Below are positions 1 through 9,954 of a DNA stretch of 35,580 nt, in pieces. Where the stretch lies: positions 1 to 35,580 of the forward strand of contig JAFWZG010000083.1 of the NCBI GenBank assembly GCA_017517385.1, given 5' to 3'. The DNA is from Akkermansia sp. GTDB lineage: Bacteria; Verrucomicrobiota; Verrucomicrobiia; Verrucomicrobiales; Akkermansiaceae. Each line of letters begins with the position of its first letter. Position 1 is the first letter of the stretch. The notes beneath the pieces are model-generated. The model saw nothing but the letters and a program-made list of their open reading frames with translations. It was not told the origin of the DNA and searched no databases. Position numbers and translations under genes: made by a program.

Positions 1-920
1 AAGCTGCAATATTGTTCCCAGTCAATGATGTGCAATTGCATTGCACGTGCCATGAGGCCTACAATACTGATGCCATAATAATGTTTCATCCCCAAAAGTT
101 CATACAGAGGCAACTCTTTTCTCATAGATGAACCAAGCGCACCAATCACCGCCGGGCGAGGTATTAAAAAAGCCCCGGCAAAGCGCATAATGCAGTACTC
201 TTTGTCAGATGGTTCATCTTTGTCCATATCCGGGAATAAGATATGTCCCAATTCATGAGCCAAAGTCATTCTTTTGCGAACAGGATTTCTATTTAACAAA
301 TCCGCTACGCAAATGAAAGGCCTGCCTTCGTAAAAGAAAGAAAATCCATCTATTCTATTACTATTAAACGGAACTTCACACACTAAAATCCCTTTTTGTT
401 CCAATAAAGAGCTTAGAGAAGGAATCGGGCCACCACCTAAGTTCCATCGTTTACGAAGCTCCTCGGCTATTTCTTCGAGCGCAGTTGCTCTATCTTGCTC
501 ATTCTTTGTTCTTCGTAACAACTTTTTACATTCATTTACTGAAAAAGGATTTTTCCATTCTGTTCTGTCTCCCAAAACATTTTCCAGCGAGAGGTAGTGA
601 TTGCAGAGTTCAAGAGCAAGTAACTGAGCTGCCTCTATATCCTTCTGCGGGATGCCCCATCTGCTACGTCGAAATTTAACGTCCGGTGGGGTTACCAAAG
701 CTCTATATGTCTCGTTCTCATTAATTTCCAGCATAGCACACAACTTTTCTTTAACTTCCGCACGTGGTTCTGCTGCATCATTTTCATAACGAGATAGCAT
801 TTCGTGCGAAACAATCCCACCCAACATCGAACTTAACTTTCGCAACGAATATCCCTTGATAATCCTTCGATTTCGAAGTATCTGTCCGAATGACAAGCGC
901 TTGCCGGTTTCCTTCTTCAC
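1..920 (-). CDS. HTH (XRE) + ImmA/IrrE-type metallopeptidase, 3' end outside window
   Basis: I read this gene directly from the minus strand; it is open from a GTG at 918-920 to the window edge (306 codons seen). Residues about 10-65 form an XRE/Cro-type helix-turn-helix (FGQILRNRRIIKGYSLRKLS, then LSRYENDAAEPR). Residues 222-226 are HELGH, the HExxH zinc motif of the ImmA/IrrE (DUF955) peptidase family, at 243-257. Fused proteins of this family act as stress or mobile-element regulators and often serve as antitoxin-like or phage-repressor-cleaving factors; which applies here cannot be told. A promoter ends 7 nt before the GTG, so the mRNA would be leaderless. A TTG at 894-896 preceded by GAAGGA is an alternative start. 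Base composition is more AT-rich than the housekeeping genes, and an IS lies next to it, so it was probably acquired. Confidence 0.85.
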   Translation of the reverse strand, partial: MKKETGKRLSFGQILRNRRIIKGYSLRKLSSMLGGIVSHEMLSRYENDAAEPRAEVKEKLCAMLEINENETYRALVTPPDVKFRRSRWGIPQKDIEAAQLLALELCNHYLSLENVLGDRTEWKNPFSVNECKKLLRRTKNEQDRATALEEIAEELRKRWNLGGGPIPSLSSLLEQKGILVCEVPFNSNRIDGFSFFYEGRPFICVADLLNRNPVRKRMTLAHELGHILFPDMDKDEPSDKEYCIMRFAGAFLIPRPAVIGALGSSMRKELPLYELLGMKHYYGISIVGLMARAMQLHIIDWEQYCS

Positions 921-957
921 GTTGACATGAATACTACATTTGTTACATCATGTCAAC
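921..957 (-). promoter_or_regulatory. Promoter with perfect 10-bp inverted repeat (probable operator)
   Basis: GTTGACATGA (921-930) and TCATGTCAAC (948-957) are perfect inverted copies separated by 17 nt. On the minus strand the outer arm supplies a consensus -35 TTGACA (951-956), and after a 17-nt spacer the inner arm overlaps the -10 TATTCA (928-933). A dimeric HTH protein bound here would cover the whole promoter, so autoregulation by the adjacent XRE-ImmA protein is the obvious inference. Confidence 0.7.
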
Positions 958-1113
958 TATAATTAATTGAACTTGCCCCGATATCACGATAGAATCGGTC
1001 GAATATGAAAACAAGTAGTTTGCCGCACCCGTAGTCCTTTGCAGTCCCGGGAACGTCCCGAAGCTTAAAAAACGGCTGTTTGAATCGTCCTTGGTTCTTT
1101 TTTGTTGCAATAT

Positions 1114-2462
1114 GGCTCTTCTGCAATAATTGTGGAATGAGCCCCGCAAGGAAGAAGAGAAGCCGGAGAAAAGTATTAGTAAAAAGCAGAAAAACATTGA
1201 GCATGGAGGAGAAAACTCCTACCATGCCCTGTGTTGTGTTCTTGAAGTACTTGAAGATTACAGGAGAGGGCGTGGATAGTCAAGGCAAATTTGCCTATGC
1301 CACGTATGTTGAAGTAGAAGCAGCAAGATGCCCCTGCTGTGGTAGCAATATGCTTTATGCGCATGGCTACTACCACCGCAACGCCAGCGCCATAGGGCGA
1401 GATGGAGCAAGGAAGAGACTAAGGATTAGAATGAAACGATATAAGTGCCGCTGTTGTGGAAAATGCTTTTCTCCATCATGCAATCGCATAGGTATAGGAA
1501 AATGGCAGCGGCGCAATGCCAGACTCAATGACATGCTCTCCAGAGAATGCGCCAATGGCGTAAGCAACAAAGCCATAGGTCAGAAATACAGGATAAGCAC
1601 CAGCACCGTTGAACGCCAGCTGCACAGGAATCATGAGGCGCTGTTGCGCGAACAGCTGCAACACTCATGCCCCCAGGTGCTGCGAATTGATGAGCACAGC
1701 ATTCATCGGGGGCGCACAAAGGGGCATAAGTTTGCCGTGACTCTGGCCGATTTGCGCCACCATCGCATTTACGAAGTCTTTGAAGGTAAAAGCAGTGCTG
1801 CATTGGAAAGCAATCTGCGCAAGCTTAAGGGCCGGGAGAAGGTGAAGGTTGTCTGCATGGATTTGAGCTCGCCTTTCCGGAACCTGATACAGCGCCTGTT
1901 CCCCCACGCAAAGATTGTAGCAGACAGATTTCATGTGATACGGCTTATAATTGATACATTCCATGAGTTCTGCAAGGCAGCTGATCCGGCGATTAAATGG
2001 AAGAGAGGCATTACCTGTGCCCTGCGCACAAAAGGGGCAAATCTGAGACCAGCTCAAAGGCAACTGCTGGAAAAAGAGTTTGCGCGACATCCTGCTATTC
2101 AGGCAGCATACGAGTTCAAGGAAGAGCTGTGTTCCTTATTGAGTATTAAGGAGCGGAAACGAGCGAATTGCATTCCTCTGCTGGAAAAGCTCAAGGAAAT
2201 GGTCTGGCAGATGCTTCACGAAGCTCTGGAAATATTCAAAAAACTGGGGCGCACGATACGACAATGGTTTGAACCCATCATCCGCATGTGGCGCTTTACA
2301 AAGAGCAATGGAATCACCGAGGGCTTCCACCGAAAAATGAAATTAATTCAACGCCGGGCCTATGGCTATCGCAACTTTCAGAACTATCGGTTAAGAGTAT
2401 TGATGGAATGCGGGCATATATTGGTATGAAAATCGAATTTCACAATATTTGGGCTTACTCCC
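1114..2462 (+). mobile_element. ISL3-family-like insertion sequence (ends approximate)
   Basis: The element is defined by its transposase. The left end is placed at GGCTCTTCTGCAA (1114 on), which resembles the usual GGCTCTT start of ISL3 elements. The right end, read inward from about 2462, gives GGAGTAAGCCCAAATATTGTG; the two ends match at the first two bases and across an inner CAA..ATTGTG.AAT block (about 14 of 25 positions). No convincing 8-bp target duplication is visible at these borders, so the limits are uncertain or the target copies have decayed. Confidence 0.5.
1203..2429 (+). CDS. ISL3-family transposase
   Basis: The protein has the ISL3 layout: an N-terminal zinc-finger region with C-P-C-C-G and C-R-C-C-G motifs, a helix-turn-helix stretch (NKAIGQKYRISTSTVERQL), and a DDE-type catalytic domain. 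The acidic residues are recognisable in LRIDEHS, VVCMDLS, VADRFHV and, near the C-terminus, NGITEGFHRKMK followed by RRAYGYRNFQNYRLRV, a hallmark of the family. The start at 1203 (MEEKTPTMP) puts the conserved N-terminus at the front; upstream starts at 1137 and 1080 are in frame, but 1137 falls in the presumed terminal repeat and 1080 outside it. The reading frame is intact, so the element may still be mobile. Confidence 0.9.
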   Translation: MEEKTPTMPCVVFLKYLKITGEGVDSQGKFAYATYVEVEAARCPCCGSNMLYAHGYYHRNASAIGRDGARKRLRIRMKRYKCRCCGKCFSPSCNRIGIGKWQRRNARLNDMLSRECANGVSNKAIGQKYRISTSTVERQLHRNHEALLREQLQHSCPQVLRIDEHSIHRGRTKGHKFAVTLADLRHHRIYEVFEGKSSAALESNLRKLKGREKVKVVCMDLSSPFRNLIQRLFPHAKIVADRFHVIRLIIDTFHEFCKAADPAIKWKRGITCALRTKGANLRPAQRQLLEKEFARHPAIQAAYEFKEELCSLLSIKERKRANCIPLLEKLKEMVWQMLHEALEIFKKLGRTIRQWFEPIIRMWRFTKSNGITEGFHRKMKLIQRRAYGYRNFQNYRLRVLMECGHILV

Positions 2463-2763
2463 GATTCATTTGGTTTTGCCTTCTGGTGGAATTTAATCGT
2501 TGTCTTTGGTTTCGGAGTGCATTTCGCTTTCTTTCCTCGCTTTCCCTACCTGCCTCACTTAGCGCTCTTGCCACTTGCTCCAGTTCCTGTTCTCTTTGCC
2601 TTGCTCTCGGATGAAGCCTTGAACTATTATTTGGGAGTGTCACCTTACGCCCAGTGATATTTGGGTGTGGCACCCTACGCACAGTACGCACAGGGAATCT
2701 TGCTGATGTCAAAAAACAAACACAGAGCAGACAGGTTATTAAAGTAGTCAGAAGTTTGGACAT
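2455..2763 (-). CDS. Small secreted Arg-rich protein, probably cut short by the IS
   Basis: From ATG at 2763 the ORF encodes about 102 residues: a signal-peptide-like start (MSKLLTTLITCLLCVCFLTS), then an arginine-rich segment with two loosely repeated VR/PHP-type units, then a highly charged helical stretch. The final codons CGG GAG TAA run into the presumed terminal repeat of the IS, so the stop codon appears to come from the insertion and the original C-terminus is lost. I recognise no family. Support is limited to the signal peptide and length; an ATG at 2775 is also in frame. Confidence 0.4.
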   Translation of the reverse strand: MSKLLTTLITCLLCVCFLTSARFPVRTVRRVPHPNITGRKVTLPNNSSRLHPRARQREQELEQVARALSEAGRESEERKRNALRNQRQRLNSTRRQNQMNRE

Positions 2764-2796
2764 GCCCCATTTCATTGGTTGAATATTATATAATTA

Positions 2797-2831
2797 TAAA
2801 AAAGGCTGACTTCCGATTGAAAGTCAGCCTT
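2797..2831 (-). terminator. Rho-independent terminator of tRNA-Val
   Basis: On the minus strand AAGGCTGACTT pairs with AAGTCAGCCTT (11 bp, 8-nt loop) and is followed by a run of T. It lies 3 nt after the tRNA 3' end. Confidence 0.8.
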
Positions 2832-2833
2832 GA

Positions 2834-2905
2834 TACACGAGAAGAGATTCGAACTCCTGACCAACTGTGTGTAAGACAGCCGCTCTACCACTGAGCTACT
2901 CGTGC
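2834..2905 (-). tRNA. tRNA-Val (anticodon UAC)
   Basis: A 72-nt cloverleaf folds on the minus strand: acceptor GCACGAG/CTCGTGT, D arm GCTC-AGTGGTA-GAGC, anticodon arm GCTGT-CTTACAC-ACAGT with anticodon TAC, 5-nt variable loop, T arm AGGAG-TTCGAAT-CTCTT, discriminator A. CCA is not encoded. The first acceptor pair would be G:U, which is uncommon. Confidence 0.93.
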
Positions 2906-3015
2906 TTTGCCGTGTTCGGGGGCATTATACATGAATTTTCGGGAGATAGCAAGCTTTAAATTTGATTTTTTGTGATTTTTTTTAATTTTGTACGTTTCTC
3001 GAGGGGAAAGGGTAT

Positions 3016-3045
3016 AAAAAAGCCCGCTTGGAGGCGGGCTTTTTG
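3016..3045. terminator. Bidirectional terminator after purA
   Basis: AGCCCGC (3021-3027) pairs with GCGGGCT (3034-3040) and is flanked by A5 on one side and T5 on the other, so it can work in both directions. It follows purA by 26 nt on the minus strand. Confidence 0.85.
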
Positions 3046-3071
3046 GGGAGATGAGCTGTTATTGAGGCCTC

Positions 3072-5523
<2,452 letters not shown>

Positions 5524-5546
5524 GCTTTGTCTATTTGAGCCGTGCG

Positions 5547-5575
5547 ATAATAGCAAGTTTGCGGGTGAAATGCAA
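5547..5575 (-). promoter_or_regulatory. Promoter of carA-purA
   Basis: Minus strand: TTGCAT (5570-5575), 17-nt spacer, TATTAT (5547-5552), 23 nt before the carA ATG. No Shine-Dalgarno is seen in the short leader. Confidence 0.6.
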
Positions 5576-5644
5576 GGCTATAATTCACAATGGCGGAAAA
5601 ATTACGTAAATGTGAAGAAAATTCGTCATTTTGGAGAAGATTGC

Positions 5645-5674
5645 TTGCAAAGTGTGCAGAGTTGTGGTTATAAT
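5645..5674 (+). promoter_or_regulatory. Promoter of the YqjDEK-like operon
   Basis: TTGCAA (5645-5650), 18-nt spacer, consensus TATAAT (5669-5674), about 75 nt before the first start codon. Confidence 0.6.
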
Positions 5675-5749
5675 GTGGCAATGAAGCAGACCGCGCAGTA
5701 ATGGCGCTAGCTGGACTTCATACGTTAAATCTTTCAATTCTTGGACGCT

Positions 5750-6073
5750 ATGGACAATGTAGAGAAAACTGGAAATGAGGCTCCTACCGCCTCTGCTGAT
5801 ACTCAGGACCGCCTTCAGGCCGCCCGTGATTATGCCTGCGCTCAGTATGAGAAACTGCGCCGCGTTACCGCTGAGCAGATGGAGAACGTGCGCCGTTATA
5901 CCGGTGAAGCTCGTGAGCAGCTGCATGCCGGTTGGGATGTGACCTGCGCTAAGGCTAAGGATTTGCATGAAGCCGGTGCAGAGTACGTGAAGGCTAATCC
6001 CACAGGCTCTGTTATGGGGGCTCTTGGTCTGGGCTTTGTGCTTGGCCTGCTTATCGGTGTAACTCGCCGCTAA
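5750..6073 (+). CDS. ElaB/YqjD/DUF883-like membrane-anchored protein
   Basis: The 107-residue protein has a long charged amphipathic helix (residues about 15-75) and a C-terminal hydrophobic anchor (GSVMGALGLGFVLGLLIGV) ending in TRR. That is the layout of ElaB/YqjD proteins, whose E. coli members are inner-membrane tail-anchored and bind ribosomes in stationary phase. Gene order supports the call, because a YqjE-like and a YqjK-like gene follow, as in E. coli yqjD-yqjE-yqjK. ATG at 5750 is preferred over an in-frame TTG at 5741. Assignment rests on architecture and order rather than strong sequence motifs. Confidence 0.75.
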   Translation: MDNVEKTGNEAPTASADTQDRLQAARDYACAQYEKLRRVTAEQMENVRRYTGEAREQLHAGWDVTCAKAKDLHEAGAEYVKANPTGSVMGALGLGFVLGLLIGVTRR

Positions 6074-6115
6074 GTATCACATGCTTAGAGCTCTCTGATT
6101 ATTCGATTGCTTAAT

Positions 6116-6559
6116 ATGTCACTTTTTTCGTTCAGAAAACCCAAGCCGCTCCTTGTTTTGCAAGAACAGGGTGCGGAGGTAGTTGGTGGAATGAAGGAGG
6201 TGGCTGTAAGTACTTTTGCTCATATAGGTGCACTTGTACGGCTGCTGCAGCTTGAACTGCAGCAGTACGCCGCACATCAGGCTAGGCGTTTGGTATTGGT
6301 GGCTGTGGGCGGTCTGTTGCTGCTTGTTGGCTATCTTGTTTTCTGCGCATGTGTCTGTGTGGCGGCGCATGCTTGGCTGGGATCGTGGCTGTTGGCCACG
6401 GGGCTGGTGTGTGCGGTGCATGTTATTATTGGGCTAGTGATTCTTTTGATTGGCCTTAAGAGCTCTCCCGGTCCGGTGGCGCCGGCCACTAGGCAGGAGA
6501 TTCAGCATGATTTGGAATGTCTGAAAATACTTATCAGCAAAGAAAACAGCAACTCCTGA
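6116..6559 (+). CDS. YqjE / Holin-X-like two-TM membrane protein
   Basis: The 147-residue protein has an N-terminal cytosolic helix and two hydrophobic segments (residues about 58-85 and 90-115), with a basic patch before the first and a short charged tail after the second. This matches the YqjE/DUF1469 group (called phage-holin family in databases), which are small envelope proteins rather than lytic holins; function is unknown. It sits between YqjD-like and YqjK-like genes and its 3' end overlaps the next gene by 43 nt, so translation is probably coupled. An in-frame TTG lies at 6107. Confidence 0.7.
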   Translation: MSLFSFRKPKPLLVLQEQGAEVVGGMKEVAVSTFAHIGALVRLLQLELQQYAAHQARRLVLVAVGGLLLLVGYLVFCACVCVAAHAWLGSWLLATGLVCAVHVIIGLVILLIGLKSSPGPVAPATRQEIQHDLECLKILISKENSNS

Positions 6560-6945
6560 CAGAGGTCGCTTCCACTCGACTGCGTGCGCTGGATGGTGGG
6601 GCTCGGACTCGCACCGGTGTAGGGCAGTGCCGTGATTCTCTTCATGTGCCGGAAAGTGCCGTGAGGTATGCTGGTGTTGGCATCGCTGCATTGGTTGGGG
6701 TAAAGCTTGTGGCTTCATTGCTTTCCCGCCGTTCGCGTGCGAAGGTGGAAGCTCCGCGCTCGTATGCTCGCAGTATTATGAAGATGCTTTCTGTGCAGCT
6801 TGGCTCACTGGTGCTTATTCCTGTGTTGAAGAACGTGCTCAAGGATATGCTCAGGGAAGTGCTGGCCGGCCGTAGTGTGGCAGGAGCCTTTGAGCGTTGG
6901 CGTCTCAGCCGTATTTTCTTCCGCATGGTAGGGCTTGAGAAGTAA
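6517..6945 (+). CDS. YqjK-like protein
   Basis: The 142-residue protein starts inside the previous gene. The N-terminus (QQRKQQLLTEVASTR) resembles the opening helix of YqjK; a hydrophobic stretch follows at residues about 48-70 and a second at about 90-105. The C-terminus is basic. I identify it mainly by position in the yqjDEK-type cluster. The function is not known; membrane association is likely. Confidence 0.6.
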   Translation: MSENTYQQRKQQLLTEVASTRLRALDGGARTRTGVGQCRDSLHVPESAVRYAGVGIAALVGVKLVASLLSRRSRAKVEAPRSYARSIMKMLSVQLGSLVLIPVLKNVLKDMLREVLAGRSVAGAFERWRLSRIFFRMVGLEK

Positions 6946-6985
6946 GGTGAAAGAGTGTTCAGAAAAACACTTGTAAGATTCTGAT

Positions 6986-8149
6986 ATGAAGAAAGTTTTT
7001 GTTTCCGGTTCTTTTAATGTATTGCATGCTGGTCATATTCGATTTTTCCGGGATGCCAGTGCCTTAGGAGATTATTTGATAGTATCGTTTCCTCCTGCTG
7101 ACTTGCTTTGGACACTGTACAACAAAAAGTCTCTGCTGGATGATGATGATAAGTTAGCTCTTCTGCGCTCCTTGCAGATGGTAGATGAGGTGATTCTTTC
7201 TACCGATGAGAATGTGGAGCTTTCATTTAAGTCTGCGTTCTTGCAGTCTCAGCCTGACATTCTGGCTGTAACGACTGATGACCTCTACATGGATGCTAAA
7301 AGGCGCCTTTGTGAAGAGTATGGGGTGGAGTTTGTTGTGCTGGAAAAATCTCGACCGGAGGGGAAAACTACCAGCAGCTCGGAGGTGGTAAGCCGAATTA
7401 AGGCACCGCAGCATGTCCCGCTGCGAGTGGATTTTGCCGGTGGGTGGCTGGATGTGCCTGAAAATGCGATTCCCGGCGAATATATTGTAAACTGTTCGAT
7501 TTCTCCGACTGTATCACTCAAGGAGTGGGGGTATCGCCAAGGGGCTGGTCTTGGTGGCAGCGGAGGCTGGAGTGTGCTTAATGGCTGGGATCCGGTGAAC
7601 TCTGAGCTGGGGCTTGGCGTTGGTTGGCAAGATCCTGCTGTTATTGCGGAAACCGGTGCCTGTGTATGGTGCTCTGGGCCGCATCCCGTGCTTGATTTTA
7701 AGAACACGGGTGAGTTCCTTGCCGGGCGCATGGCTGTGTACGATACTCGTATTAAGCATGATACTCCTGGTCTTGCTGCGCTCAAGCGTAATTTTGAAAA
7801 AATTGCTAAGGCGGGCCGTGTGGCGCGTCTTGGGGTACAGGAAAAGGATATTAATGTGCTAGCAGTAGCCGTGCAGCTGAGTTATCAGTTGCAGCTGGAG
7901 GAGGGGATGGACCCGTTACCCGAGGTTGGGGATTGCTTGGCTCATAAGTATTGTGGCGGAGGTCATGGTGGCTACGCGCTTTATTTGTACGAGACTCCTG
8001 AGGCTCGAGCTGCCGCGCTTGCCGATTGTGAATATCTGTATCCCATTGAGCCATATTGCCGAACGTTTGGTAAGGATGAGCAGGTGCCGTGGGAGCCTCA
8101 GTATCTGGAGCGCCTCAAGCGTCATAATGTGAAGAAGGACAATTTCTGA
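6986..8149 (+). CDS. Nucleotidyltransferase-GHMP sugar kinase fusion
   Basis: Residues 1-140 are a cytidylyltransferase-like domain with the H-x-G-H motif (FNVLHAGH, His14 and His17) and a late TSSSEVVSRI segment in place of ISSTxIR. Residues about 145-360 look like a GHMP kinase: opening PLRVDFAGGWLD as in heptose and fucose kinases, a glycine-rich GAGLGGSGG nucleotide loop, GWQDP, and a C-terminal CGGGHGG. It would phosphorylate a sugar and then couple it to a nucleotide for a surface polysaccharide. Domain order and kinase family differ from HldE (PfkB kinase first) and from FKP (pyrophosphorylase first, no HxGH domain). The kinase is compact, and the part between the glycine loop and GWQDP is short. 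It leads an operon with a second nucleotidyltransferase, a cupin and a glycosyltransferase. The substrate is unknown. Confidence 0.8.
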   Translation: MKKVFVSGSFNVLHAGHIRFFRDASALGDYLIVSFPPADLLWTLYNKKSLLDDDDKLALLRSLQMVDEVILSTDENVELSFKSAFLQSQPDILAVTTDDLYMDAKRRLCEEYGVEFVVLEKSRPEGKTTSSSEVVSRIKAPQHVPLRVDFAGGWLDVPENAIPGEYIVNCSISPTVSLKEWGYRQGAGLGGSGGWSVLNGWDPVNSELGLGVGWQDPAVIAETGACVWCSGPHPVLDFKNTGEFLAGRMAVYDTRIKHDTPGLAALKRNFEKIAKAGRVARLGVQEKDINVLAVAVQLSYQLQLEEGMDPLPEVGDCLAHKYCGGGHGGYALYLYETPEARAAALADCEYLYPIEPYCRTFGKDEQVPWEPQYLERLKRHNVKKDNF

Positions 8150-8164
8150 TATAATTTTATTTTT

Positions 8165-8584
8165 ATGCCTAAAGTTTTCGTTTCAGGTTGCTTTGATGTG
8201 TTACATAGTGGCCACGTGGCATTCCTTGAGGAAGCTGCGAGTTACGGGGATGTGTACGTTTCCATTGGGTCTGATGAAACGGTGCGTATTCTTAAGAACC
8301 GCAAGACCATGTACAATGAGCAGGAGCGCAAGTACATGCTGGAGGCTATTCGTTATGTGACGAAGGTCTACATCGGCCCGGACACGGGTAAGATTCTTGA
8401 TTTCGCGCCGTTGCTTGATGAGGTGAAACCAGACATCTTCTTTGTGAATGGTGATGGCACCAGTGACGAAAAGCGTGCGTTCGTGGAAGCTAAGGGAATT
8501 CGTTATGTGACTAGTTCCAGAATTCCCCATGGTAACCTTCCTCAGCGTTCGACTACCAGTATACGTGAATCTCTTGGAAAATGA
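8165..8584 (+). CDS. Adenylyl/cytidylyltransferase family protein (TagD/RfaE2-like)
   Basis: A 139-residue single-domain enzyme with FDVLHSGH (His14, His17) for nucleotide binding and QRSTTSIRESL as the C-terminal ISSTxIR-like motif. Family members transfer CMP or AMP to a phosphorylated polyol or sugar, such as glycerol-3-phosphate or heptose-1-phosphate. Here it follows the fusion gene by 15 nt and overlaps the next by ATGA, so it belongs to the same sugar-activation pathway. Its N-terminus is similar to that of the preceding gene, suggesting duplication and divergence. The substrate cannot be deduced. Confidence 0.88.
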   Translation: MPKVFVSGCFDVLHSGHVAFLEEAASYGDVYVSIGSDETVRILKNRKTMYNEQERKYMLEAIRYVTKVYIGPDTGKILDFAPLLDEVKPDIFFVNGDGTSDEKRAFVEAKGIRYVTSSRIPHGNLPQRSTTSIRESLGK

Positions 8585-8958
8585 GTACTGAAACGCCAAC
8601 ATACGAGCCTGGTGAAACAGACGACCGCCCATGGGGGGATTGGCAGGTGCTGGATGTTCAGCCCCGAGTCGTGGTGAAGAAGATTAATGTAGTGCCCGGT
8701 GGGCGTATTTCTCTTCAGAGTCATGCGCATCGCATGGAGCGCTGGGTGGTGACTGAAGGTGAGGCGGTTATTTGTTGTGACGGAGTAGTTAAGAGGTTAG
8801 GTGTTGGAGAATCCGTTCTGATTCCGCGGGGAAGCCTGCACCGCCTGAGTAATGAAGCTGAAGCGCCGCTCTCTTTGATAGAAATTCAGATGGGGGATTA
8901 TCTCTCTGAGGACGATATTGAAAGATATAAGGACGATTACGGCCGTGTTGAAGATTGA
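8581..8958 (+). CDS. Cupin, mannose-6-phosphate isomerase type II C-terminal-like
   Basis: The 125-residue protein starts within ATGA of the previous stop. RPWGDWQVLD, VKKINVVPGGRISLQSHAHR.E.WVV..G and LIPRGSLHRLSN are the signature strands of the stand-alone cupin related to the C-terminal domain of ManC/AlgA phosphomannose isomerase. His residues in QSHAHR and the later HRL could hold a metal. Likely role: isomerising or epimerising the sugar used by the neighbouring kinase and nucleotidyltransferases. It lacks the GDP-mannose pyrophosphorylase part. Confidence 0.85.
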   Translation: MSTETPTYEPGETDDRPWGDWQVLDVQPRVVVKKINVVPGGRISLQSHAHRMERWVVTEGEAVICCDGVVKRLGVGESVLIPRGSLHRLSNEAEAPLSLIEIQMGDYLSEDDIERYKDDYGRVED

Positions 8959-8972
8959 TTTTCGGTACAGGT

Positions 8973-9854
8973 ATGAAAGATGAAAGCCAGCAGCTCCACA
9001 AAGCGTGGGATAAGGTAGATGGAATTCTAGTGATTAATCTAGATTCTTTTCCGGAACGAATGACGCGTTTTATGGAGGATAATCGGTCGACCTTGCCGAT
9101 TGAGAAAGTGCATAGATTCGTTGCTGTAGATGGTCGAAAATTAGCCGGGTACGGAGAGAGTCCTTGGTTTACAGCACGCACTATGGAGCGAGCTCACTTT
9201 TGGGGAGGAACGGCCGGGTGTGTGCTTTCTCATCGTTATGCCATTGAACGTGCCAAGAAGGAAGGCTGGCGTAATGTGTTGATTCTTGAGGACGATGTGC
9301 GTGTTTTGGCAGATTCTGACGCTGCAGATGTATTTGAGTATGCGTTGGATTCTCTTAAGGGGCAATATCTTCTCTATTTAGGATATAGCCGTCCCACCCC
9401 CTATGGACGTAAGGTGTATAAGCATGGTGATCATGGACTGTGGCAGACTGAAGGTGTCTTGGCTGGGTTTGGGTACATGGTGCCAGAGAGCATGTATAAT
9501 TGTATCTTATCGATGATGCCGACGGAGGAGAATATCTGGGAGTGGTTGTCTATATACCGAGCTGTGGATTCTTTCTATCGAGATAATGTGGCTGCTTTGT
9601 ATGGAGTGAAGGTATATATGGTTCAACCTGATCTTATTGTGCATGTCGATGGAATGTCCAGTATTGCTAATACGTTCACCTGTACGGAATCATACTCAAA
9701 ATCCCAAGAGCCGTACAGTTATTATACCTTAGCGGGAATGTGGCATGTATTGACGACTCCCTTCCGCCGATTGAAAATAAAGCTGAACTCGTGGAGAACT
9801 CATCTGCGCGCTCGGACGTGGGGCTTGCCGGGGGCTAGAAAGCCGCGTCATTGA
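8973..9854 (+). CDS. Glycosyltransferase family 25 (LPS/surface glycan)
   Basis: GT25 features are clear: VINLDSFPERMTRF near the N-terminus, GTAGCVLSHRYAIERA, and LILEDDVRV carrying the metal-binding acidic motif. These enzymes add sugars (often galactose) to LPS or glycoproteins at the cytosolic face. The basic C-terminal tail (residues about 255-293) may contact the membrane. It closes the cluster begun by the kinase fusion, so it probably uses the nucleotide sugar made there. ATG at 8973 follows a weak AGG; a TTG at 8955 that overlaps the previous stop is an alternative. Confidence 0.88.
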   Translation: MKDESQQLHKAWDKVDGILVINLDSFPERMTRFMEDNRSTLPIEKVHRFVAVDGRKLAGYGESPWFTARTMERAHFWGGTAGCVLSHRYAIERAKKEGWRNVLILEDDVRVLADSDAADVFEYALDSLKGQYLLYLGYSRPTPYGRKVYKHGDHGLWQTEGVLAGFGYMVPESMYNCILSMMPTEENIWEWLSIYRAVDSFYRDNVAALYGVKVYMVQPDLIVHVDGMSSIANTFTCTESYSKSQEPYSYYTLAGMWHVLTTPFRRLKIKLNSWRTHLRARTWGLPGARKPRH

Positions 9855-9905
9855 CTGCCATTCTGAATAAAATGGGTAATTTTCCGCATATTTCATGGAT
9901 TAGGC

Positions 9906-9934
9906 TTGCAATTTAGGCCATTTGAGGGCATATT
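9906..9934 (+). promoter_or_regulatory. Promoter of thrS
   Basis: TTGCAA (9906-9911), 17-nt spacer, CATATT (9929-9934), 20 nt before the ATG; no Shine-Dalgarno in the leader. Confidence 0.45.
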
Positions 9935-9954
9935 AATGGCTCAACGAATAACTT

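Noticed and set aside
1106..1113. 8-bp target duplication of the IS
   Set aside because: TGCAATAT on the left is not repeated at the right border; the element ends are not certain enough to claim one.
953..1225. 90-codon minus-strand ORF across the left IS border
   Set aside because: It runs from inside the IS into flanking DNA with no known motif; considered as the missing end of the truncated secreted-protein gene, but the junction cannot be supported.
6116..6559. Phage holin, hence a prophage
   Set aside because: The holin-like label comes from a family name; the gene order is that of the chromosomal yqjD-yqjE-yqjK module and no phage genes are near.
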